Positions 10,817 to 22,379 of a stretch of DNA of 64,000 bases are shown here, piece by piece. The notes beneath the pieces are model-generated. The model was not told where the DNA came from. It was given only the letters and a program-made list of their open reading frames with translations, and made no database searches. The stretch comes from Zhengitettix transpicula. Taxonomy: Eukaryota > Arthropoda > Insecta > Orthoptera > Tetrigidae. The translations under genes and the position numbers were made by a program. The first letter of the stretch is position 1, and each line of letters starts with the position of its first letter. The stretch is from NCBI GenBank assembly GCA_037074705.1, contig CM073594.1, positions 63,608,509-63,672,508 on the forward strand, given 5' to 3'.

Positions 10817-10883
10817 CTTAGGAACTGAACAAATTCTATCTGCCTTATATTTTAATACAGTACCATAGAACATTTCTTGTGTC
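10817..10883 (-). CDS. Internal exon preceding 10496-10725 in the same unrecognised gene
   Basis: The minus-strand acceptor is TTTGTTAG at 10884, followed by one base and then T-Q-E-M-F-Y-G-T-V-L-K-Y-K-A-D-R-I-C-S-V (20 of 22 residues), ending at AAG|GTAGTC. It leaves in phase 0, which joins in frame to the next exon and strengthens both calls. An upstream exon ending in phase 2 is required and was not found between here and the RCHY1 3' end. The gene therefore either starts with a non-obvious exon near 11-12 kb or is a fragment. Confidence 0.5.
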
Positions 10884-12591
10884 CTAACAAAGAAGCCTAT
10901 GTTTGGATTTTTTAAATTTAACTGTTAATTATGAACCAAACATTATATATTACTTAATAAGACTAATATTCTTATAGATCAAATTTCCTAAACTCTCTTA
11001 AATCTATCTTTCATTACCTAAATTCTATTATATTTGATTCTAAAAACTGACCACTACAAGTTCAATTTGAAGCACACTAACATTAGGACTGGACAATCTT
11101 AAATTAAACCAAGCATGCCAAAGGACTATGTAAAAGTTTTGACAAGTTCATTTTAACACAACTTGTGGAGGTCTAATCTTAACTGCTTTCATCAAATTTT
11201 TTAATCAAAGTAATATATTTATAATTGATTTAATTTACCAACCACATAGACATTTATTATAGTAGTCCTTTCTTTTCAAGTATGCCAATAACAGCGTTGA
11301 GATTATTGCTATGGGATTGGTATAATACAGGGAATTACAAGGATGGAATAAGGAATAAAGCACCCAATATTACAAACAATGGCAAACAAGGTCAGTAGTA
11401 GCTAAATTTCAGCACTAATCCAATTGTAGGGTAGGTTTTTAGAGAAATGGAAATATTGATAATTATTTCCTTTATTAGATTTAATTATTTTGTGGACCAC
11501 GAGTCATTCCTCGTGTGTACCTACACTGTAAATACATTTAAAGTTGTAAACACACTTTGCTGTGTCTACCCAGATAAACCTTTGGTACATATGAACAGGA
11601 TTAAAAACTTAAAAAATAACCTATTACAATTACAATAAGCATTGCACCTTTTGCTGTTTAAGTAAATTCAATACCTACTGCACAAAGAACGAGTTAATAC
11701 CACACGTTACAGCATCATTGTTACGGAGGGTTTGAGTTTTGTAAGTAATCACAAAATTAGTCTGCAAACTGATGTGAGCTTTCCTACAAAAAGCAACAAC
11801 TTTTGGTCAACTTCAATAGTTCAATATGTACTTTGATTGGGAGAAAAAACAAGGATATTGAAGCATATACAATTTTCTCTAGTAACAACTTCCGGTAATA
11901 TAAATGTTGCTATTATAAAGGGGAAAACCAGTAGCACCATAGTAAATATATATTATAAAGGCAACACTCCTCTCTTATTTACAAACTTTAATACTGTCAA
12001 CAACTATAAAAAAACATTCCACAGTATGAAACTGTTATATAGATGGATACAAATAATTTCATGAAATAAAAGTTCCTTTGGTTTCCACAAACTCATTGCT
12101 ACTTACAAAAAACCACACAACGACAAAAGAAAGTGAATGAAATCCTAGGAAACTGTATCGATTGGATGAGGAAAAGAAAAATAGGCTAAGTTTTCTAAAA
12201 CTGTAAGTAAAGAATAGACGATTTCTCTCCTATACTTTTTAATATTCTTTCTAACAATTGTGTAACATTAGTTAGAAATTCTTAAATCCCTGTTGCGAAT
12301 AAAAGAAGGTACAACAGAATGTACTATGAAAATTGTGGCAGATTTGTATCTACTTTCTGTAAGAATGGATCTACAAAAGAACTTGCATCAGTGACTCATC
12401 TTAAAAAAGAATAATCTTCTGCACGAGCACGGAACGAGGTAGTGACTTTGGCACTTTTGAGTTGTAGCCATCGACACAATGGGTTCCTGCTTGTCACATA
12501 CAAGTTTGGTGTACGACTCCAGTCTCGAGTTTGGCCCTGACATTAGTTTATACCCTGCAACTTTGGTTCTTAAAGATACCAGAGGAAGGCT
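10884..12591. other. Non-coding: RCHY1 3' UTR or downstream intergenic DNA
   Basis: No exon is supported. Possible minus-strand poly(A) signals are ATTAAA near 11988 and AATAAA at 11476-11471. I cannot place the RCHY1 transcript end. Confidence 0.35.
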
Positions 12592-13011
12592 TTATAGGGA
12601 GTTCAACATGGGACAGTCACCATCATCCTGGTCATCTGCCTTACTTAAACTAGATTCGTCAGACTCTTCAGCACTGGCCAAAGACATCTGTTCCGGAGGT
12701 GGTTCTTCTTCAGAGATGTTTGCACTTGCCAGTGCTTCAAAGTCTGCCAGTCTGAGGTACGTCGCACTTTCTTCACGGTCGATATTGTACACCCTGTGAG
12801 GACCCGCTTGTTGTGAAGTCTCTGGTTGGCTCATGTCACTAGGAGAAATAGTTGGAAACAACCATGATTCATTATCGGGATTCTCCTCGTTGCTAGACTG
12901 AGGTTCAATTTGTAGCGATGAGATTTCTATTTCACTTTCCTCTGCAACCTCCTCTTCGCCATCATCCTCATCACCACCTGAAACATTGGCACAGTTGGAT
13001 TGGCTGGCACC
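12592..13011 (-). CDS. RCHY1: RCHY1 exon 8, acidic C-terminal tail
   Basis: 139 codons after the acceptor TTATCAG, ending P-M-L-N-S-L-stop at 12592. It is rich in Glu, Asp and Ser (for example [14 protein letters not shown]) and probably disordered. No zinc ligands or known motif are seen. The length of open frame and its GC-richer composition support coding. Confidence 0.85.
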   Translation of the reverse strand, partial: GASQSNCANVSGGDEDDGEEEVAEESEIEISSLQIEPQSSNEENPDNESWLFPTISPSDMSQPETSQQAGPHRVYNIDREESATYLRLADFEALASANISEEEPPPEQMSLASAEESDESSLSKADDQDDGDCPMLNSL

Positions 13012-16000
13012 CTGATAATGTATTTCAAGGTGCAACAAATTTTACACAGGTTAACTGATTACTGAGAATGTATAATCACCACATGACAGAAAAATTATTA
13101 ATAGTGACTCAGTGAACTCATTTTGCTAACAAAAACACTTCTAATTTTACGTTTCTCTTAAATAATGACTTATTGGTTGTTAATAAAATTTGATATATGA
13201 TTGTAAAATTTGACAAATATCACTTTTAAAAATAACTAAAGCATTTAATTTAAATTAACCATATTGAGCTGCTTTTAGTGGTTATAAATTGGGACTGCAT
13301 TTATTGGCAATACAGTGAAAAAAAATTATTCATTTAGAGTGAAACAAATTTGTTTATCTTATTCATGGAACCTACAGTTGTAAAGTATTATAACTGAAAG
13401 ATTCTGAGTGTGTCTGTTTGTAAACCATATTTACAATCCAAATTCCACAGATTGAACCTATTTCACAAAAAAAAATAATTCAAAAATATAAAATTGCATA
13501 CTGAATGACATATAATATACATGTAACACAATCCATTAAATTACAATGGCATTTCTATTATTTTAAGAGGACATTTATAACACTAAAGTATATAAAATTT
13601 AGGGTGAAATTTAAATTAATATGAAAAAAACATTACTAAACCTTTAAAAATTTCAATTGAAGCCGGTAGGTCTTTCTTTTATTTAAGCTCTGCTGTCCAA
13701 ATGAGACAAACATTACTGTCTGCATAATTTATATTTATGAGAATTAAAACCAATGCCAAAGTCATGATGAATGTTTGATATCGCATTTACTTGTGTATGT
13801 AGCACAGTCTTGAAGAATGTGTAACACTATTTCCTCACCTCGTTTACAGGGGAAAAAATATATTTTGAAAAATAAATTTCCAATTTTTCATAAAAAAATA
13901 TTTTTTTTTCTCAATTTACACAATTTGCTTATTCATTATGTTAATAATACAAGTAATTGTCCCAGACTAACAAAGCATCAATCATACAGATTTAATTAAT
14001 TCAGATTTTGGGTACGCATGGCATTCACAAGCAAATACGGTACATGAACGTATGGCAAAATTAGGGAGGAAAATGTAATTTAAATTTTGAAGTCCATCCC
14101 TACATTTCAGTATAGTAAGTAAATTATGGTGAATAAGGCAAATAAGTGATATATGCCTGTGTATGTTTGTTAGCGTCAATGAAAACATCAAAAGTTTCAC
14201 AAGTGAGATAAAATTCAAACATTCAATAGTAAAATCATATCCAAAAAATAAAAATTATATGTTTGAACATGCACTTGTTAACCAAAACCACCGTATTTAA
14301 ATTTAAGGTTCCAAAGTAGCAGTAATGTAACCAATCCATAATAACGACACAGGATTGTCAGTTAGCACTAAAACCTAATATTTTGGTTTTTATGTGTATA
14401 ATACCTGGTAAAATAACTCGTTACTTTTGATGCCGAGTTGCATGCAGCTATTGTGGTGAACGAAGCAAAAGTCGTTGAACCGTACGGATCAGCCACCACC
14501 AAGCTTTTCAAATAAAATTAAACATTACTCCGAAATAATAAATGTGTAATGGAATTTATAAACCAGTCAACTCACTTGATACATTGGTGAGAGCTGTTCC
14601 TCTTGTCCTGCAGGTATTGTAGGATCCACATTTAAGACATTTTAAGCCCACTACGTGAAATTGTACAACAGACACCTGAGGAAAAAATGAAGCAATGATA
14701 TATTTATTTAATTTAATAACAAAATAATTTAAGTATAATAATCAACGCTATGCAGAAATGTTGAGAATGAGGTTGTATTCCAATAAATTGGCCAATTACG
14801 TGGAATGGGCCGGCCTGCTGTGGTGTAGTGGTCAGTCTCATTGGCTAGCTTCACAGACATCCTGGGTTCGAATCTTGGCATGGTTACGGATGTTTGAGCT
14901 CATCATGGTTACAAAAACTGGGTTTAAGATGGAGGGAGAATCCACACACTGATCATGTGTCACTCCTAAATCCTGAATGTGTCATGTAAGATGACAGTCT
15001 GGCATCATTCTGGTAGGCCAAGGCCCTCAAAGGCCTATATAGCCATAAAAAAATGTGGAAAGGACATACTTTTATATAACTTCCATAAGGTGTAATGGAA
15101 TTATAAATAATTTTTTAAGTATATTTAAAAATTTTAAGGTCAAGTTAATTAAAATAAAATTCAGTACCTATGGAACTACAAAAAGGCATGAATTGCACGT
15201 TACAGATTTTATAATATATGCCACAATGAAAATACATTTATGGTACTCACTACACACACAACCCAATTTAGAATTTCTTTGTACAGTGATTTATATTCCT
15301 ATATAAAGATATTTTTTCCATATTTAGTTAATAACAATGAATTAATTCAGAAAAAAGGCCGAGTTTTAATATTTGTTTTACAACTCATGAAAATTGTCAA
15401 TTTTCATACAATTTGTTATTAATTAACTAGTAAAATACAAATTTATTGTAGTCTTTGTAAATAACTGGTATGTTTCAATTGCATACCATGGTATTAAATC
15501 AAGCCATTTATCTTTCATTATATTGTGCATAATCTATTTGCAATTGTTTGTTTTATGATGGCTTTATAAATTGATTTTACAATTATTTTTACTTTGTTGA
15601 TATTCTTCATCAAGCACATCTTTCTCAGGATGATCTCAAACCCTTTCACAGCTTTTGTGTCAAAGAAACCCTTCTCAACATGGAATCCATCATCTAACTC
15701 TTTATTTTTTAATTTTTATCTGAAGCTTCTGATTATTTTCTGAGTGTCCAATCTGGCCACTTTCCAGAGTTTTTACAGAAGACCCAGTTCAATTAATTGT
15801 TAAATTATATTTTACAAAACTAATTCAGTTTTCTTAACATTTTTTACTCAAATTTTAGTTATAGAATTAATTAAGCTGCCTCATGGCAGTTAATTATAGA
15901 ATTAATTAAGCTACCTTGTGACAATTAGTTATAGAATTAATTAAGTTACCTCATGACAGTCCTTGCAAAGTATCTCTGCTTTGTAATTCCTGTATTCATT

Positions 16001-18396
16001 AGGCATGGGAGTAGCAGCTACTTCTCCGTCAAGTAGTTTCCAAAGCTGAAACAAACACTGACCTCATTCTCTGTTTCCTCACAATATTTATCATATAGTA
16101 CAATGAATTTTACATGCACAAACAAAAATGGTCCTTACCTGAGTCATATCCATAAGTGATGTCTGACAAGTTGGGCATGCATAGTGACCAAATTGCAGTA
16201 ATTCTTCAAAACATGTTCTATGAAGTAAATGGCCACAATCTGGAATATGGCACGGGATCCTGGAAGTGTGAATGTCTTCAAGACACACAGGGCAATTTGC
16301 TCTCGACACATTTTCCACACACTGAAACAAACATCACATTTATATTTAACGCACAATAAACTGCGCTCAATTACCAGAGGTGACACTTTCATTTACGAGC
16401 AGTGATAAGAACATTTTCAGCGATTGTTTATAATCAAACAAGTAAAATGATTTATAGTTTGCACAAACCTTGTGTCTATTCTTGAGTTTTATTGGTAAAC
16501 ACATATTGCACTTCTCACAGTGAAAAAACCTGTCCCTGCCGCCAATTCTGCAAATTCCACAGCCGTCACAGTGATACTGATTCTTTTCTTCATCGTCAAA
16601 TAGTTTGCATTCCAGACAAGTGTACTAGAACCAAATTTAAGTAATAATGAAAAACCATAAAACTAACCAAGTAAAATGGGCATTGTAATATGTCGATTTA
16701 CAAGCAGAGTTGTACAAAATAAATACTATTTTGCTATAATTTAGGGTAATACAAACACAGAATAATTTATTACAGTAAAAGTAATAAAATATATTATAAA
16801 AGAAATAAAACACATTCATAAACTCTCATTTCCTTATTCGGATCTAATTCGAATAGTGAATGTCAGAAATCTGAGTTCAGTATTATTCAAATCAATTAGA
16901 ACATCACTCAGGAATCTTTGCTTGTTAAATCAATGATTGAAAGTTGAAATGTAAATTTTATTACACACAAAAACTTGAATGAGGTAAAATTTTTTTAAAA
17001 AAAGATGTACAAACCTTCCCAAAGCGTAGGTTGCATTTCTCACACACTGCCTGAACTTTCTGACGAGTATCACAGTTTGTGCAAACTAATTCTGTCACAT
17101 CTTTCCTGTTTACTGCGTGTTTCTCATTCTCATCATGGCAGAAACGGCAGGTGTATATTTTTCCACAGCATGGTGTCTGCGTGGAAGGATAGAATAAACA
17201 TTAGGTAATATGACAAACACATTTCCAAACTGTAGAGGATACAATAAATTTTAATTGACAATATTTCACAACAATGTAATTAATTGTATTTGCAATAGAT
17301 TGGTTTAGAATGCTAACCAAGATCAAAATAATATATTAATAATACTTATTAGGCACTTAATTTTCTGTAAAGTTTTCAGAAACACAAAAAAGTCATCATT
17401 TTGGAATTAACCTTGATCGAGAGATAAAATTTTATATTCTGACATGAAGTCTTATGCAAAATAGAAAAATTATGACAAAGTAATTAATTAACTCAAAATA
17501 AACATCTTGTTATACTGAAAAGTAAACAACTTTTTATTTTGATAACCTAAGGTTATGATTTCTACAGCAATGCATAGCAAATTCTGTTCTTGACTGAAGG
17601 TAAATTGAGTTATAGGTTTATTTCCTTGATAGAATTTTCCTACAGCCCATTAACAGTTTGTGTGTGGATGTTGTCTACATCTTTAATAAGTAAGAAACTT
17701 CATTCTGAACAACTACATATTCAAACTGCAAATTAATAATACATTTTTAAAAAATTACAATGAATTGTAATTACGATTTTGAGACAAACTGTTTTTATAC
17801 TGCAACAAAATTAATTGGCACGTGGATCAAGTGGCCAATAAAATTTTCAAGGTTATGGTGCATCTTAAATAGATAACACATTATTTACTCGTCTCGAGGT
17901 CACCGAAATATCGACGAAACAAAGATGTCCCTGACAAGATATGAAAGGGTGGAGAGGATGGGAAGAGTGCCTATATTTAGGAAATACACGTATGCCGTCT
18001 TTGTACCATAGACGACGGTTCTTCCCACCACTACTTGCATTACCTAACAACTAGAAAGTTAAGTCAATCACCCAGAGTAGAAAAAAATGTTGAAAGCTTT
18101 CACGCCAGAATTCTGGATGACTGTTGGGGATTCTTTTAGATTTCATACGGACTTAAATAATGACCAAATAAAAAATTTAAAAAAACTGATACGGATAAGG
18201 ACCTGGGAGACGTCAAACTTGGTAGCTACACCAGCGTCGTTCGCCTCAGTCTGAGCACCGCAATTGTAACTTTGTAAAGTAACACAGCAGAATCAGTTTG
18301 TGTTGCTAAAATAAAGAGAGATTAATCGTTACTCACAACAAATTTAGACTTCCTTTTGTAGTGGGCACAGCCAACCTCTCCTCCCGCAGCTTCCAT
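12592..18396 (-). CDS. RCHY1: RING finger and CHY zinc-finger domain protein 1 (E3 ubiquitin ligase, Pirh2 type), complete gene
   Basis: Eight exons (18396-18337, 17176-17015, 16624-16469, 16321-16139, 16045-15950, 14675-14576, 14447-14425, 13011-12592) join with consistent phases into 399 codons plus TAA. Domain order matches RCHY1: a CHY zinc finger from C10-x-H12-Y13 (C23, C24, C30, C33, H34, H40, C52, C55), a CTCHY segment (75-126, many Cys/His pairs), a RING-H2 (C136, C139, C155, H157, H160, C163, C175, C178) and a C-terminal zinc ribbon (C214, C217, C232, C235). The RING region reads [12 protein letters not shown]. In vertebrates the family ubiquitinates p53 and other substrates. The human protein is about 261 residues, so the acidic Ser/Glu/Asp-rich tail of about 146 residues here is an extension. 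The 23-nt exon is inferred. Confidence 0.93.
14425..14447 (-). CDS. RCHY1: RCHY1 exon 7, inferred 23-nt microexon
   Basis: Exon 6 ends in phase 1, but joining it directly to exon 8 hits a stop after 13 codons. This 23-nt segment, after a pyrimidine-rich tract ending CACAATAG and before AAAA|GTAACG, restores the frame (T-A-C-N-S-A-S-K). The alternative is a weak donor in exon 6 (AAT|GTATCA), which also gives an open join without this exon. Confidence 0.5.
14576..14675 (-). CDS. RCHY1: RCHY1 exon 6
   Basis: 33 codons plus one base: [20 protein letters not shown] (then T), completing the zinc ribbon. The donor is a consensus A|GTGAGT, leaving in phase 1. Confidence 0.9.
14808..15053 (+). mobile_element. 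tRNA-derived SINE inside RCHY1 intron 5
   Basis: About 245 bases starting GGCCGGCCTG with a Pol III A box (GTGTAGTGGTCAG near 14822) and B box (GGGTTCGAATC near 14864). An unrelated body follows and then a short A-run. Imperfect target duplication: 'cgtggaatgg' before and 'tgtggaaagg' after. The tRNA fold is not complete, so it is not a functional tRNA. It lies antisense to RCHY1. Confidence 0.75.
15854..15958. repeat. Three tandem 35-bp units containing the RCHY1 exon 5 donor
   Basis: ATAGAATTAATTAAG recurs at 15861, 15896 and 15931. On the minus strand the units carry ATGAG|GTAACT (the real donor), ACAAG|GTAGCT and ATGAG|GCAGCT. The exon-intron boundary has therefore been copied twice into the intron, and one copy still has a GT. 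Confidence 0.9.
15950..16045 (-). CDS. RCHY1: RCHY1 exon 5
   Basis: 32 codons with T-P-M-P-N-E-Y-R (human has T-P-M-P-S-E-Y-Q) and the first zinc-ribbon pair I-L-C-K-D-C. The donor GAG|GTAACT falls at the start of a 35-bp tandem repeat that copies it into the intron. Confidence 0.92.
16139..16321 (-). CDS. RCHY1: RCHY1 exon 4 (RING finger)
   Basis: 61 codons carrying the whole RING-H2: C-P-V-C, then C-G-H-L-L-H-R-T-C and C-P-T-C. The acceptor is TTTGTTTCAG and the donor CAG|GTAAGG; phase 0 at both ends. All eight zinc ligands are present, so the ligase domain looks intact. Confidence 0.95.
16469..16624 (-). CDS. RCHY1: RCHY1 exon 3
   Basis: 52 codons beginning [10 protein letters not shown] and including [13 protein letters not shown], the CTCHY zinc segment. 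The acceptor is TTCTAG and the donor AAG|GTTTGT; phase 0 at both ends. Confidence 0.93.
17015..17176 (-). CDS. RCHY1: RCHY1 exon 2
   Basis: 54 codons beginning [17 protein letters not shown] and ending at GGGAAG|GTTTGT. It carries most of the CHY zinc ligands and is phase 0 at both ends. Confidence 0.93.
18337..18396 (-). CDS. RCHY1: RCHY1 exon 1 (coding part)
   Basis: ATG at 18396 in a good context (caaaATGG) opens 20 codons, [13 protein letters not shown] onwards, holding the C-x-H-Y that names the CHY finger. The donor is GTT|GTGAGT and the exon ends in phase 0. An in-frame upstream ATG at 18510 exists, but the sequence between (with TATCGATA) looks like promoter or 5' UTR, so I chose 18396. 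Confidence 0.9.
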
Positions 18397-18442
18397 TTTG
18401 TGGTGATATTTGGCGACAGTGATTTCTATTGGGTTTGACGCG

Positions 18443-18450
18443 TATCGATA
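18443..18450. promoter_or_regulatory. DRE-like core promoter motif upstream of RCHY1
   Basis: TATCGATA, 47 bases upstream of the RCHY1 ATG and flanked by a GC-rich stretch. It is the DNA replication-related element core used by many insect housekeeping promoters. I infer a TATA-less promoter here. Confidence 0.5.
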
Positions 18451-19009
18451 GCGCGGCGGCGTCGCGAGCTGAAATTGCGATATCAGGATCCAATACACTT
18501 TACCTAACAATTTTCAAGAAAAAACAATGATAATAAAAAAAAATTGCTCCACGAGTAGGGATGTCATTAATTTTAATATCTTTCGATGTTGATACTCTAA
18601 CTCTGTTTTACACCAAGTTGGATATGTGATTATACTTTTCTGGACATTTTAGAATGAACGTGTACGATTTTGCAACAACTCACGAGAGATTTCAATTTTA
18701 CATATTAATGAATATTATGTTCGTATTTCACGGATCCATTGAAGATAAATTTTCCCATATTCATAATTTATCAGTGTTGTTGTTCTCTCATAATTTATTA
18801 ACTATTCAAGAGACTCCAGAGAATTTTCTGTATTTTAAATTAGACCACAATCTCTGATTTGACAAGTAAACATTTTAAGTATTTCTTAAAACCTATACTT
18901 GTTCTTCTGTCGATGATTCAGAGATCCACTGATGATTAATTGTCTCAGATTCATAATATAGCAATGTTCAAAGAAAGAAAATTAACGTTTATAAGACAAA
19001 AACATACGA

Positions 19010-19085
19010 AATTAACGACCCGTATAACAGAAATTAATTTTGAACAATATAATTAAAAGTGAGTAGACGTTTTGATCAACTGTTG
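19010..19085. repeat. Second copy of the 690-800 repeat
   Basis: Contains GTGAGTAGACGTTTTGATCA after 'aacagaaattaattttgaac', matching the copy near 0.7 kb base for base over most of its length. Confidence 0.55.
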
Positions 19086-19729
19086 TGATTTTTGACAATA
19101 CTAGAGAAAGACGAATCAATATTAATGTTGTTCTTGTTTCTTAATTTTTTATTTTTTAGGTAGATCCATAGACTTTCCTATTTATTCCTTACCCTAGACT
19201 AGAATCTCTGTATATTATGATAATCATTTATATCCCCGTGCAAAAATCTCACAACTTAATAGAGAACATACTTACCAACCTAATATTAAAATTTAGTACC
19301 ACATGAAGCATGACGTTTTGATATGTGGGAAATGCTGTGGTAAATATTGTAAGTGAGGCTCTTTCAACTTGAGTAATTGAGACGGAATCTCAAATGTTCT
19401 TACATTTCCTACTATTAGATAACATCTCTGATCAATCACATTATTTGTAAAATTGTACTCGTCTCCGCCATTTTCCTTGTAAAGTTATTATGCCCACAGA
19501 ACATGTAACGGAATATATAAAGCAATTTTGTAATGCAGGTGATGTTTCTGAGCTCTCGGTTATATTACCTGTTAGATTAATATGGGTGCTTGCCCCTCCT
19601 CAGACTTTATGGTTCAATAACAGTGTCAAGCAATAACATATTCAAAACTTTGAAAAGGAATCAACAAATATTTTGCCAAATTTTGGTAAAACTTGGCATA
19701 TTGTAGTATTAATTTAGAAAGCACATGAT

Positions 19730-19990
19730 TGTCTTATAGAACAACATTTCATTGGGCTGTGAACTGTTTAAGTGCCCAACACCTAAATGTGATGTGCACC
19801 AGGTACTCGGGCTCTCAGTCCTTGTCCTTTTGATGTCTGAAGTTTGGAATGTGTGCCGTTGGGATGCAGCGTTCCTGACTCCATGCACTTGATGGGAGCT
19901 GACTGACTGTTCCGATGGGAATATCAAACAAATATTACTGCATGTATGATGTCTACGATCCTCAAACATACACCTCTCAATCCTGACAGG
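19730..19990 (-). repeat. Strongly diverged repeat family B relic
   Basis: Blocks such as 'gggagctgactgactgttcc' followed by 'gatgggaatatc', and the GC-richer composition, resemble 'ggcagctggccgactattac aatgggaatagc' of family B copies. The 105-codon minus-strand frame here is probably a by-product. Confidence 0.4.
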
Positions 19991-20094
19991 TGTCATTCCG
20001 TATGGTAACCTTGATTTATAATCCATGGTTGAAAACCAAGAACAGGAAAACCACCTTTGGTTCTTACATCCTATTCAGTTTGTCTAATTCTCTA

Positions 20095-20098
<4 letters not shown>

Positions 20099-20156
<58 letters not shown>
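20099..20156. repeat. (AT)n microsatellite
   Basis: Pure AT run of about 58 bases. Confidence 0.95.
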
Positions 20157-20159
<3 letters not shown>

Positions 20160-20999
20160 CAATACCTTATTTGATGTTTACTTTTAAATTAACAAGATTA
20201 TTAAAAAAATGTTTTATTTTGTGAGTGCTTTCTTGCCACTGCAGACTTACAACCTTTCTCTAGATTTATTGCTGCTTGTCTTAAAAACAATCACACTTCA
20301 GCATCATTATAAGGGGATAAAAGAATTTAGTAGACCAATGTGTTAACTTGAGCTCAGTTACACACAATGAAAAATGATAAATAACATTTTATGAAAGTAA
20401 TTCCTTCCGCATAGCCCAATAATATCCTCTGGAGACCAAATATTCTATCGAAAACATCTATAAACCAATGATTTAATTATTCATTTCCTATTTAATCATA
20501 CAATAAGTAACATATAGACTATTGTATCGAGAGAAACTAAAGATTTGTATTTCACGCCACCCCTGACCACATTCCTGTCTTCTTTGTTTGTAGGATTGTC
20601 AATCAGATATTATATGGAGAAGTGAACCTAGTTTAATGAATTTGATATGGCTATATCCACAAGACCTTCAACACATCATAATTAAAAGCTGACTTGTCTT
20701 ATATAATTAAATGCCAGAAAGAGTTTTAAAAAGTCCCTTGTCTACGTCAGCCTAATGGATAGAAGAATTGTAATGTGATTAAATAACATTTTATTAAATG
20801 AATGAAATATAATCCTTAATATTTAATTTATTGGAAAATGAAATAATTGAAAACTTATAGATACTATGTAGTAAAAATGTTGTTCAAGATAGAAAATACT
20901 TTTTTTGCTTTATCCCTCATGATTTTGAAATTAAAGGCAGACAAAGTTTCAGTTTTTGTTGTTGTAATTGCACACTCCCTGCACTTATAATTATTGTGC

Positions 21000-21760
21000 T
21001 ATTTAAGGTTAGTGTATTTTCATAATTTTAATAACTTTCTTCTTAATTTAATTATTAGTGGATTCATTTTGTATTAATGTTGATTTGTCTTCTCCTATAT
21101 CCTCAAAAAATTATTACTTGCAATAAGAAATCTGAAAAACATATTTTCTGATTTAAACATTATATCTCTTTCCCATCAATAGACCTATATTCTATTTTAT
21201 TATTCAGTTGGAATATTTCCTCATTTATAAGTTCTATTTCCTTGTAGTTAACATTGTATTAGATTTACTTATATATTTAGTGCATTTTCTCATTTATTTA
21301 TTATTTTCTATTTTATTTGTGATTTGATTAATTTTTCAGATTAATATTTTAAACACGTTAATATGTTTCCTAATTTAAGTCCTTAATGAATTCTTTATTT
21401 CATTTAAAATTTTTAATGATTAATCCAACATCAGAGAACTAATTGGGACATTAAATCTGAAACATAAATTTATTTTTCTTGTTTCTCAAATTTGTATCCC
21501 ATTTTTAATTAGATTTGTTCAGTAATTGATTACAATTTGTGTGTGTTATTACATTTGCTTATTGTGGAAATAATTAAGTTTAATTTCTGATTTATTATTC
21601 ATTATTAATATTTCATTTCCTTATTTTATATAAATTTTTATTAAATTATTCTACTTTAATACTTTTTCATTCTAATTTAAAATTTTCATTTGCATGTTTA
21701 CATATTATATTGCATTTAAATACTAAATTATGAAATTTTTATACCTTACTTGCCCTATTT
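21000..21760. repeat. T-rich low-complexity tract (plus strand)
   Basis: The plus strand is strongly T over A and recycles short phrases such as 'tttcctcattta', 'ttattttctattttat' and 'tgatttattattcat'. Similar tracts occur at 31640-32090, 35430-36070, 43560-44170, 54230-54780 and 62560-63290, with an inverted (A-rich) one at 47890-49200. Confidence 0.55.
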
Positions 21761-22379
21761 TAGTCCCTTGAGGACTTTCGAAGCAATAAATAAATTAAGG
21801 AAAATATCGGCTGAAAGTACACAATTTTCAGAAAAATGAATTATCTAGCTTAATCGGTTTGAGTTTCTAAATCATCAGATCATTAACAAAATCGGAAAAG
21901 ATTATAAAAACTAATGTTATGAAGTCATTCTCTCTGTCCCTCATAATTCACCGCTTATGTCGTCCAAAAGTGACAAGAGGGACTTTCGTGATGGAGGTTA
22001 GTAACCTCGACCGACATACTCAATAACAGTTGAGAATTCCCCTAGCTCTCATTCCATTGACGAGATGAGGAAGAAACCTTCCCAAGGGGATCGTTGAGAA
22101 ATTTTATGTGTTTGCCAACCCCTGAAAGCTACTTTTCATATCCGAAAAGTGTCATTGTCCCCGTTCTTAGTAGGTTCACTCATCGTCCACATGTTTCAAC
22201 GAGTCAACGGCATTTCACTATTAAATAACTTGCTCTGAAAGTTGACGAGGCTTTTTGTCCATTAAATTTTTGTTTCGTTTATTACATAATATGATATTCG
22301 TCAATTTCCGCCATTTTATTTTAGCCCGCGATATAAAATAAACCGTATGCAAAATTTTGAAAAAAAAAATTGCAGAAAT

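Larger units (their letters stand above)
18520..22379. other. AT-rich intergenic DNA with repeats
   Basis: No exon is seen. It contains the 19010-19085 repeat, a decayed repeat B, an AT microsatellite and a T-rich tract (21000-21760), each listed separately. Confidence 0.4.

Noticed and set aside
12479..12799. 106-codon plus-strand frame
   Set aside because: It is antisense to RCHY1 exon 8; the minus strand joins in frame to conserved exons.
14808..14880. A second tRNA gene
   Set aside because: A and B boxes are present, but the acceptor stem does not pair and a SINE body follows.
19709..20026. 105-codon minus frame
   Set aside because: It overlaps a decayed repeat family B copy and has no exon signals.
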